This document shows positions 58,241 through 64,000 of a stretch of DNA of 64,000 nucleotides, one piece after another. Numbering within the stretch: position 1 is the first letter of the stretch; every line of letters starts with the position of its first letter. The DNA is from an uncultured Bacteroidales bacterium (GTDB taxonomy: Bacteria > Bacteroidota > Bacteroidia > Bacteroidales > F082), in contig CAMHFN010000003.1 in the NCBI GenBank assembly GCA_946184615.1, positions 62,001-126,000 on the forward strand, given 5' to 3'. The translations under genes and the position numbers were made by a program. The notes under the pieces were generated by a model that saw nothing but the letters and a program-made list of their open reading frames with translations, was not told the origin of the DNA and ran no database searches.

Positions 58241-58887
58241 CACGATTCTTTTATGATCAAACTTTTCACGGTGGTGGTCACGTCTTTGGCACGGTCGGTG
58301 GTGTCTTCAATCACCTGGGCAATCTCCTTGTATTTCAGCAACTCGATTTCATCTTTCTCGTTGGCGAAGAGGTAGGAGATGTAGTCGCCATAGATGTCGT
58401 CGACAGCGTGTTCAATGAGGGTCACCTTCTGGCAGAGGTCGCCAATCTGTTGGTGGTTCTTGCCGAGGTCGTCAAGCAGGTTGAAAATCTCAATCATGAT
58501 GCTGGCATCCTCGTGGATGTTCTCGATGATTTCTTTGATTTGTTTGTCAATCTTTTTTGGATTGTACATCAAGATGGTCTTAGCCGAGTGGTTGATGAAG
58601 TCGAGGAACTTGTCGAGGTCCATGGCGAGGGCGTTCATGTCCTCACGGTCGAAGGGCGTGACAAAGGCTCCGTTGAGCTCGAAGTAGAATTCGCGCAACA
58701 GTTCATCGCCTGTGGTCTCTTGTTTCTTGATCATGCGGGTCAGCAATTTGCGTTCCTCTGGATCTTCGCTTTTGACGAGTTCCATGAGGTATTTTGCTGC
58801 AACCAGCGCAGTCTCAGCCTGTTTGATGTAGGTAGGGAAGAAGTGCTTCTCTCGCTTGTCTTTGGTGAAAAGATTGTTTAGGGCCAT
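58240..58887 (-). CDS. DUF47 (PhoU-like) phosphate transport accessory protein, first copy
   Basis: A 215-residue helical protein of the DUF47 family. Segments shared with the second copy are KHFFPTYIKQAETALVAAKY, KKQETTGDELLREFYFELN, GAFVTPFDREDMNALAMDLD and LDFINHSAKTIL. The overall identity between the two copies looks moderate, so this is an old duplication and each may contact a different face of the transporter. A -7 box TATCTTTG (58909-58916, minus) lies 21 nt before the ATG. It is the first gene of the four-gene run. Confidence 0.88.
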   Translation of the reverse strand: MALNNLFTKDKREKHFFPTYIKQAETALVAAKYLMELVKSEDPEERKLLTRMIKKQETTGDELLREFYFELNGAFVTPFDREDMNALAMDLDKFLDFINHSAKTILMYNPKKIDKQIKEIIENIHEDASIMIEIFNLLDDLGKNHQQIGDLCQKVTLIEHAVDDIYGDYISYLFANEKDEIELLKYKEIAQVIEDTTDRAKDVTTTVKSLIIKES

Positions 58888-58908
58888 TTTTCTAATGGAT
58901 TAGCGTTA

Positions 58909-58916
58909 CAAAGATA
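58909..58916 (-). promoter_or_regulatory. Candidate promoter -7 box of the DUF47-PiT-DUF47-pncB operon
   Basis: The minus strand reads TATCTTTG, 21 nt before the ATG at 58887. Confidence 0.6.
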
Positions 58917-58939
58917 AGAAAACTTTCCACTTTCCACTT

Positions 58940-59983
58940 TTAACTTTCAACTTTTTTACTTGCCACCCCGCAAAGATGGAACAACACCCTTGCTCCGACG
59001 TTGCCGTCCCAATCGTTGTTGTCGAGGCCAGGGGAGACTTCGCATAGGTCAAAGCCGATGATGTCCTTACCCGCTTCGCGGATGCGATTCAGGAGGTACA
59101 TCAGCTCCTCGTATTCCAGACCGCCGGGAACAGGGGTGCCGGTGTTTGGGCAGAGTTTGGGGTCAAGTGCGTCGATGTCAATGGAAAGGTAGACTTTGTC
59201 AGGAAGGAAAGCGACCATTTCATCTACGATGGTCTTCCAAGTAGCACCTTCAAACATGCGTCGACGGCAGTCACGGTCAAAAAACACTTGGATGCGTCCA
59301 GGCTGACTCAAAGCCAGTTCTTTTTCTTGATGACAGTAGTCGCGGATGCCCACCTGAACGAGTTTCTTCACGTTGTCGAACTTCAGCGTGTTGAAGAAGA
59401 TGGAGGCGTGCGAGTACTTGAAGCCTTCGAAAGCATCGCGGAGGTCGCAATGGGCATCGGCATGAAGGATGCCGTATTCCACACCTATTTTATTAAGGTA
59501 TTGGTGATAGGCGAGGGGACAACTATGGTCGCCGCCCAACAACCCCACCACCTTGCCCTGGTTGCGCCAATAGGCGATCCGCTCACGAAGCCAGGCGTTT
59601 TTTTTCTCGGTAGCGGCTTCGATGCGGGCATACAGGTCAGCGTATTTCCCTGGCTCTTCCTCTATAGTGCCTTCATAAAGGGCTTCGATAATCTCCTCGC
59701 TTAGTGGTGCCAATTCATCGTGCAGCTCACGTAATTCTTCTGGGAATTCGTCCATCCAAATGCCTTTCTGCCAGAGGTCGGGATAATCATGATGGCATAG
59801 GTCTACTTGCAATGAGGCCTCCATAACGGTGCTAGGACCGTTGACGGTGCCTCGGTTGTAACTTGTGGTGAGCTCCCATTCCACAGGAATGATGATGATC
59901 TGGGCTTCGTCGGCGGTGCAGGGCAGTCCGTAGATGCCGGAGTCGGCAACTGCTGCCGCATTGGGGTCAAATGTGTTTTCCAT
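58940..59983 (-). CDS. Agmatinase/arginase family ureohydrolase
   Basis: A 347-residue binuclear Mn2+ enzyme of the ureohydrolase superfamily (agmatinase, arginase, formiminoglutamase). All metal motifs are visible: LLGGDHSCPLAYH, ILHADAHCDLRDA, and LSIDIDALDPKLCPNTGTPV, with EVSPGLDNNDWDGNVGAR near the end. The N-terminal insert between about 75 and 135 is longer than in typical agmatinases. The substrate cannot be fixed from sequence: agmatine, arginine or a guanidino acid. A -7 box (60003-60010) lies 20 nt before the ATG. No arginine decarboxylase or polyamine gene is adjacent. Confidence 0.88.
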   Translation of the reverse strand: MENTFDPNAAAVADSGIYGLPCTADEAQIIIIPVEWELTTSYNRGTVNGPSTVMEASLQVDLCHHDYPDLWQKGIWMDEFPEELRELHDELAPLSEEIIEALYEGTIEEEPGKYADLYARIEAATEKKNAWLRERIAYWRNQGKVVGLLGGDHSCPLAYHQYLNKIGVEYGILHADAHCDLRDAFEGFKYSHASIFFNTLKFDNVKKLVQVGIRDYCHQEKELALSQPGRIQVFFDRDCRRRMFEGATWKTIVDEMVAFLPDKVYLSIDIDALDPKLCPNTGTPVPGGLEYEELMYLLNRIREAGKDIIGFDLCEVSPGLDNNDWDGNVGARVLFHLCGVASKKVES

Positions 59984-60002
59984 GTCTTTTCAAATCTTTT
60001 TC

Positions 60003-60010
60003 GCAAAGGT
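60003..60010 (-). promoter_or_regulatory. Candidate promoter -7 box of the ureohydrolase gene
   Basis: The minus strand reads TACCTTTG, 20 nt before the ATG at 59983. Confidence 0.6.
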
Positions 60011-60035
60011 ACAAAAACCTTCTTTTCCTTCAACA

Positions 60036-60093
60036 AATTCCACAATTTTCCACTGTGGTCCATTTTTGTGGAATTGATTCCACAATTTTCCAC
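60036..60093. promoter_or_regulatory. Candidate activator-binding region (repeats and palindromes) upstream of a sigma-54-type promoter
   Basis: A 17-bp direct repeat occurs at 60036-60052 and 60077-60093 (ATTCCACAATTTTCCAC). The second copy overlaps a perfect palindrome with 9-bp arms, TTGTGGAAT-TT-type spacer TG-ATTCCACAA (60066-60085), and the first overlaps CCACTGTGG (60049-60057). The sites lie 75-130 bp upstream of the -24 element, the usual distance for enhancer sites of sigma-54 activators. Confidence 0.5.
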
Positions 60094-60162
60094 ACATTGA
60101 ATGAAAGGTAACTAAATCTTTAAATCATTAAATATCAAATATTTAAATAAAAATTAAATTCC

Positions 60163-60178
60163 TGGCACGATATTAGCT
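60163..60178 (+). promoter_or_regulatory. Candidate sigma-54 (-24/-12) promoter
   Basis: TGGCACGATATTAGCT matches TGGCACG-N4-TTGCW at every conserved position but one (TAGC for TTGC). The invariant GG and GC are at the correct spacing (60164-60165 and 60176-60177). The expected start is near 60189, 13 nt before the ATG at 60202. No TAnnTTTG box is present in front of this gene. Confidence 0.6.
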
Positions 60179-60201
60179 AATGGGGAAGCAAAATTTTTGT
60201 A

Positions 60202-61083
60202 ATGAAAAAGATTCACATTTTATCGATAGTATTGTTTTTGGCGGTGGCATTTACCTCTTGCATGGTGAGTTCATCCAAATACGAAGCCTTGCAGGCCGAA
60301 CGCGACTCTCTCGCTGTGGTGGCTGCCAACGTAACCACCGATTTCGAGTCATCGCTTCGTACCATCAATGAAATTGAAACTGCCCTTCAAACGATTCGTG
60401 AAGCTGAAAATATCATCATGCTTGAAAATCAAGAAGGGAATTCCAATTATGCTGTTGCCCAGATTGAGGCTATTGACCGTACCATTCAACAAAACAAAGC
60501 CAAGATTGCCGAACTCGAACAACAACTGGCACAGGCTGGCTCACAGTCAAAACAACTCAATGCCACCATCACTCGTCTGAAGAACGAATTGAACGAAAAA
60601 GATACCTATATTAATAACCTCCGCACTGAGCTGGAAGCCAGCAAAACCCAAGTGGCCAGCCTTACGGAACAAGTCAACGACCTTAACCAGAACGTGGAAA
60701 ACCTCAATGCCAATATTGAGGACTTGAACGCTCATAACGCAGAGCAACAGGCTACCATTCTTCAACAAGACGTTGAACTGAACACCGTATACTACATGGT
60801 GGCTCCGATGGAAACACTGACGGAATATGGCCTGGTCACCAAAGGCGGTCTCTTTTCCAAAGCCGATGCCTCTAACGACATTGACAAGAAATTAATGATC
60901 GCCGCTGATAAACGTGAATTGCGTCACCTTGTACTGAATACTAGAAAAGCAACTATATTGACAAATCATCCCGAAAGCAGTTATACCTTAACAAAAGACG
61001 ACGACAAAATGCTCTCTCTCGATATCGTCGATCCTGAAGCTTTCTGGAATATATCCAATTATTTGATCATCTCAATCAAATAA
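60202..61083 (+). CDS. Coiled-coil lipoprotein of unknown function
   Basis: A 293-residue protein with a lipoprotein signal peptide (MKKIHILSIVLFLAVAFTSC, lipid-modified Cys20). Residues about 28-185 form a long coiled coil (repeated LEQQLAQAGSQ, ITRLKNELNEKDTYINNL, LTEQVNDLNQNVENLNANIE). A compact C-terminal domain of about 100 residues follows (VYYMVAPMETLTEYGLVTKG, GLFSKADASNDIDKKLM, HPESSYTLTKDD). No named family is recognised, but similar proteins occur in the phylum. It probably sits in the envelope with the coil spanning a distance. It is preceded by a sigma-54-type promoter and followed by a terminator and a sigma-54 response regulator gene, its likely activator. Confidence 0.75.
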   Translation: MKKIHILSIVLFLAVAFTSCMVSSSKYEALQAERDSLAVVAANVTTDFESSLRTINEIETALQTIREAENIIMLENQEGNSNYAVAQIEAIDRTIQQNKAKIAELEQQLAQAGSQSKQLNATITRLKNELNEKDTYINNLRTELEASKTQVASLTEQVNDLNQNVENLNANIEDLNAHNAEQQATILQQDVELNTVYYMVAPMETLTEYGLVTKGGLFSKADASNDIDKKLMIAADKRELRHLVLNTRKATILTNHPESSYTLTKDDDKMLSLDIVDPEAFWNISNYLIISIK

Positions 61084-61111
61084 ATTCTGCTCGTTTTCAA
61101 TTTTTACGAAT

Positions 61112-61148
61112 GCCTTGCTTCTCCCCGTTGCAAGGCTTCTTTTTTTTA
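61112..61148 (+). terminator. Rho-independent terminator of the coiled-coil lipoprotein gene
   Basis: A 7-bp stem GCCTTGC (61112-61118) with GCAAGGC (61130-61136), then a strong T-run. It separates the lipoprotein gene from the response regulator gene. Confidence 0.85.
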
Positions 61149-61149
61149 T

Positions 61150-61157
61150 TATCTTTG
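61150..61157 (+). promoter_or_regulatory. Candidate promoter -7 box of the response regulator gene
   Basis: TATCTTTG, 18 nt before the ATG at 61176. It supports that start rather than an upstream in-frame ATG inside the preceding terminator. Confidence 0.6.
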
Positions 61158-61175
61158 CAACTTCATTTGCATACT

Positions 61176-62501
61176 ATGAAAAAAACCATTCTGATTGTCG
61201 AAGACGATGCCTCCTTCGGAGTGATGCTGCAAACTTGGCTGCGTAAGAATGACTACGAGGTGATTCTCTCCACCCATTATGCCAAGGCAAAAAAGGAAAT
61301 CGCTTCGAAGAAGATCGACCTGATCCTGACTGACCTCCGGCTGCCTGATGGCGATGGCATCCTGCTGATGGCTTGGGTTAGGGAACAGCTCAAAAGCCGC
61401 GTGCCATTCATTGTGATGACAGGGTACGCGGAGGTGCAGACTGCTGTGTCTGCCATGAAACTGGGAGCCTTCGACTACATGAAGAAACCGATCAACCCTA
61501 GTCTGCTCGAAGAGAAAATTGTGGCCGCCCTGGAGTCGGAGCAAGAGGTGGAAGAGCTATACAAGCCCAAGAAAGTGATGGTCAAAGGGAAAAGCGAGGC
61601 CATACAGCGTCTCTACAAACACGTCGAGTTGGTGGCACCTACCAAGTTCTCAGTGCTGATCATCGGTGAGAGCGGTACGGGCAAGGAGTATATCGCAGAA
61701 ATGATACATGAATGTAGCCCCCGACGCGATAAACCTTTCATCGCCGTCGACTGTGGAAGTCTTTCCAAAGAACTAGCACCCAGTGAACTTTTTGGCCATC
61801 TGAAAGGATCGTTCACCTCAGCCATTGCCGACAAAAAAGGGGTCTTCGAACAAGCCAAAGGAGGTACCGTATTCCTCGATGAAGTGGGCAACCTTCCCTA
61901 TGAAGTGCAGATGCAGTTGCTTAGATCCTTGCAAGAACAAAAAGTGAGACCCGTGGGCTCTGCCACCGACATCAATGTGGACGTCCGCATTCTGGCCGCC
62001 ACGAACGAGAATCTGGAACGTGCCATCGAACAAGGTCGTTTCCGTCAGGATCTCTACCACCGCATCAACGAGTTCACTTTGGAGGTGCCGCCGTTGCGCA
62101 ACCGTCTTGACGACCTGGAGGAGTTTGTCACTTTCTTTGTGGAACAAGCCAACGAGGAATTGGGTAAGGAAATCAAAGGGGTGTCGCCCAAAGCCATTGA
62201 GGTGATGCGCCAGATGCGATGGAACGGCAACATCCGTGAATTGCGTAACGTCATCCGTCGCTGTGTATTGTTTGCAGAAGGGGAATATATCGAGGCGGAG
62301 GACCTTCCTGTGTTTCCCGATTTTATCGACAAGGCTTCAACGACGAATGAAGACTTTGCCCTGCGTCCCGGCAATGAGAAAGAACAAATCGAAGCGGCAT
62401 TGGTGAAAGCTAGAGGCAATAAAACCGTTGCAGCCCGATTGCTTCAGATTGACCGTAAGACTTTATACAATAAGATGCATCAGTTGGGATTGGATCTTTA
62501 A
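61176..62501 (+). CDS. Sigma-54-dependent response regulator (NtrC/AtoC-like) with altered GAFTGA loop
   Basis: A 441-residue cytoplasmic transcription activator. Receiver domain (1-118): acidic pair D10-D11 in ILIVEDDAS, phospho-acceptor D53 in ILTDLRLPDG, then IVMTGYAEV and DYMKKP. AAA+ domain (about 140-370): Walker A GESGTGKEY from 164, Walker B GGTVFLDEVG, and the arginine finger region FRQDLYHRIN. The loop that contacts sigma-54, normally GAFTGA, reads GSFTSA (211-216). The Fis-type helix-turn-helix is at the end (GNKTVAARLLQIDRKTLYNK). Its own promoter is of the housekeeping type. Phosphorylation by the converging hybrid kinase is likely. Confidence 0.93.
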   Translation: MKKTILIVEDDASFGVMLQTWLRKNDYEVILSTHYAKAKKEIASKKIDLILTDLRLPDGDGILLMAWVREQLKSRVPFIVMTGYAEVQTAVSAMKLGAFDYMKKPINPSLLEEKIVAALESEQEVEELYKPKKVMVKGKSEAIQRLYKHVELVAPTKFSVLIIGESGTGKEYIAEMIHECSPRRDKPFIAVDCGSLSKELAPSELFGHLKGSFTSAIADKKGVFEQAKGGTVFLDEVGNLPYEVQMQLLRSLQEQKVRPVGSATDINVDVRILAATNENLERAIEQGRFRQDLYHRINEFTLEVPPLRNRLDDLEEFVTFFVEQANEELGKEIKGVSPKAIEVMRQMRWNGNIRELRNVIRRCVLFAEGEYIEAEDLPVFPDFIDKASTTNEDFALRPGNEKEQIEAALVKARGNKTVAARLLQIDRKTLYNKMHQLGLDL

Positions 62502-64000
62502 CAGATCCCATAGTTGTCGGAAAGGAATCCCAATAGTTTATCGGCTGAATCCATAAACTTGATGGCATCGTCTTTCCATTCAGGGTAGGCTTCTTTGGCG
62601 TTTTTGGCACTTCGTGCATCGTTCATTTTGGAAAGGAAAGGCACGACATCATCTTGTTGCAACTGGATGAACATCGGTAGCATCTTATGGCAGAGGCCGT
62701 GAGCCGTTGTAAAATCGTCTTTTTCGACACATTCGTTCAGGGCTACCAAATGGTCTGCGGTCGACTGTGCAAATACGGTAAGCACATTTCGGATGGCTTC
62801 TTCCTCACCCCCCATCATGTCATAGAGTTCGGGGAAGTCGGAAAAGTCTGTGCCTAGGTGATCCGGAGAAATCTCTTCCTGCGTGGAATGAAGTCCGAAC
62901 ATGGTCTCCAAATCTTTAATTTTGAAAGGCTTTTGCAAGAATCCGTCAAAGCCTTCGCGTAGAGCCGTCTCAGGGTTGTAGTCCACCCGTGCCGTCATTA
63001 GATAAACGGGTTTTTGAGGGGCGGCTTTCTTGAACATTTTCAAGATGGTGTTGCCGCTGATGGCTCCCATCTCACGGTCGGTGAGCACGGAGTCGAATGA
63101 ACTGGTGTCGTGCAACGCCTCATCGATGTCGCTTTTCGATCGGCATATCTGTACCTGATGCCCCAGTTTGCCAATCATGTTGCTTACCACGGTCAATAGC
63201 GTGTCGTCGTCGTCGATGACTAGGATACGTTGCTGTGCCACTAGGTCTACCATCGTAGCCTGGGGCTGTCCTTCATGAACGTCATAGCTGTTCTCAACGA
63301 CTTCAGTCTCTACTGGGATGGAGACAGTAAACAAACTGCCTGTTCCTACCTCCGACTGCACATCAATATGGCCTTCCATCAGGTCGACGAGACCTTTCAC
63401 TACGGAGAGGCCATAGCCGCTGCCCTCGGAGAGCTTGCTGCCGCTGTCGGTACGAACGAAGGGCTTGAAAATCTCGTCAAGCTTGTCGGCAGGAATACCG
63501 ATACCCGTGTCTTGAATGCGAAATACCAATTGCCCGTTTTCTGCATTGGCGCGGAAACTGATTTGGCCTTCGATCGTGTATTTGATGGCATTGGAGATGA
63601 GGTTGCTGATGATTTGTTTCATCTTCAGGGGGTCGGAGTTTGCTTGTAACTGTTCGTCGATTTCGTTTGTGAAATTGAATTGCAGGTTTTTCTTTAACGC
63701 AATGGGTTCAAACATCGAAGCGGTCTCGTCGCAGAGTTTCTTGACCCCGAATCGGCTCTTCTCCACTTGCAACTTGCCTTGTTCCAAGCTAGAGAACTCC
63801 AGCAAGTTGTTCAAGAGGCTTAGAATATGGTCGGCTGACTGTTGGATGGAACTGACTTCTTTCTCGTTGCCCGTGTTGTCCATCAGTTCCAGATTGCCGA
63901 TGATGGAAGCCAGCGGGCTTTTGATGTCGTGCGATACGGTGAGCAACATCTTGTGGCGGCCTTCCATAAGCTCTTCAGCTTGTTTACGGGCTTCTTCGGC
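62498..64000 (-). CDS. Hybrid sensor histidine kinase with receiver and Hpt domains, C-terminal part
   Basis: The gene enters from the right edge; only its C-terminal 500 residues are visible. HisKA: LLTVSHDIKSPLASIIGNLE with the phospho-His. HATPase: N box LISNAIKYT, G1 DTGIGIPADKLDEIF, G2 GSGYGLSVVKGL. Receiver domain: ILVIDDDDTLL with acceptor Asp in VLTDREMG. The end is a histidine phosphotransfer domain with GLCHKMLPMF. The phosphate would thus pass His-Asp-His and then to a separate response regulator, probably the sigma-54-type regulator encoded convergently, with which it shares 4 nt at the stops. The sensor portion lies outside the window, so its signal is unknown. Confidence 0.92.
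   Translation of the reverse strand, partial: AEEARKQAEELMEGRHKMLLTVSHDIKSPLASIIGNLELMDNTGNEKEVSSIQQSADHILSLLNNLLEFSSLEQGKLQVEKSRFGVKKLCDETASMFEPIALKKNLQFNFTNEIDEQLQANSDPLKMKQIISNLISNAIKYTIEGQISFRANAENGQLVFRIQDTGIGIPADKLDEIFKPFVRTDSGSKLSEGSGYGLSVVKGLVDLMEGHIDVQSEVGTGSLFTVSIPVETEVVENSYDVHEGQPQATMVDLVAQQRILVIDDDDTLLTVVSNMIGKLGHQVQICRSKSDIDEALHDTSSFDSVLTDREMGAISGNTILKMFKKAAPQKPVYLMTARVDYNPETALREGFDGFLQKPFKIKDLETMFGLHSTQEEISPDHLGTDFSDFPELYDMMGGEEEAIRNVLTVFAQSTADHLVALNECVEKDDFTTAHGLCHKMLPMFIQLQQDDVVPFLSKMNDARSAKNAKEAYPEWKDDAIKFMDSADKLLGFLSDNYGIC

Noticed and set aside
60030-60160. A possible replication origin: TTTTCCACA boxes next to an A/T-rich stretch
   Set aside because: Only one exact TTWTNCACA match (60086-60094) is present, the other repeats read ATTCCACAA, and no dnaA, dnaN or gidA is nearby. 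The palindromes fit an activator site for the -24/-12 promoter better.
1-64000. tRNA, rRNA, tmRNA or other structured RNA genes
   Set aside because: I searched by eye for T-loop-like GGTTCGAATCC and rRNA-conserved segments in all gaps and saw none; most gaps are under 220 bp.

Overview
The window is chromosomal DNA from a member of the Bacteroidota, most likely an anaerobic Bacteroidales with a type IX secretion system (T9SS). Evidence: four large secreted cysteine proteases end in T9SS-type C-terminal sorting domains (motif YPNP...GxY/F); about twenty start sites are preceded by the Bacteroidota -7 box TAnnTTTG and almost none by a strong Shine-Dalgarno; and several families here are typical of the phylum (primary sigma factor without region 1.1, meso-DAP dehydrogenase, DUF47-PiT, K+-dependent membrane pyrophosphatase). 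No rRNA, tRNA, CRISPR array, prophage or insertion sequence was recognised. No gene-free stretch exceeds about 220 bp.

Layout. 1-3654 (minus): primary sigma factor (cut by the window edge), PNPase, ribosomal protein S15, a hotdog thioesterase. 3726-6370 (plus): a compact DNA-repair-like cassette of a uracil-DNA-glycosylase-fold protein, a radical SAM/HhH protein and a DUF4130 protein, followed by a TSCPD protein. 6608-12099 (minus): a Pif1/RecD-like helicase, an ADP-ribosylglycohydrolase, a VWA-containing protein and a Nudix-HTH regulator; the last three look like an ADP-ribose/NAD-related locus. 12241-15110 (minus): three secreted proteins of unknown function, the largest of which fuses the domains of the other two and adds a ricin-like lectin. 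15246-16176: remnants of a protein kinase and an adjacent gene. 16215-22477 (minus): two tandem CPA1 antiporters behind a gingipain-like (C25) protease. 22576-25658 (plus): DAP dehydrogenase and a GH3 lipoprotein. 25645-33368 (minus): dnaX, M13 peptidase, PlsC-like acyltransferase and a second C25 protease, mostly overlapping.

33473-37762 (plus): polysaccharide deacetylase-like and FemAB-like proteins, uracil phosphoribosyltransferase, NSS transporter. 37773-44877: HhH protein (minus), a conserved exported protein, then two C10 (streptopain-like) T9SS proteases. 44973-48366 (minus): folA, thyA, a nucleoside transporter and a DUF151 nuclease; an exact 27-bp inverted repeat flanks the first three. 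48575-55305 (plus): membrane pyrophosphatase, CPA2 antiporter, topoisomerase III. 55309-59983 (minus): pncB, DUF47, PiT, DUF47, then an agmatinase-family enzyme. 60202-64000: a coiled-coil lipoprotein with a sigma-54-type promoter and upstream palindromes, a sigma-54-dependent response regulator with an atypical GAFTGA loop, and, converging on it, a hybrid histidine kinase cut by the window edge. This last block is the best candidate for an undescribed regulatory circuit.
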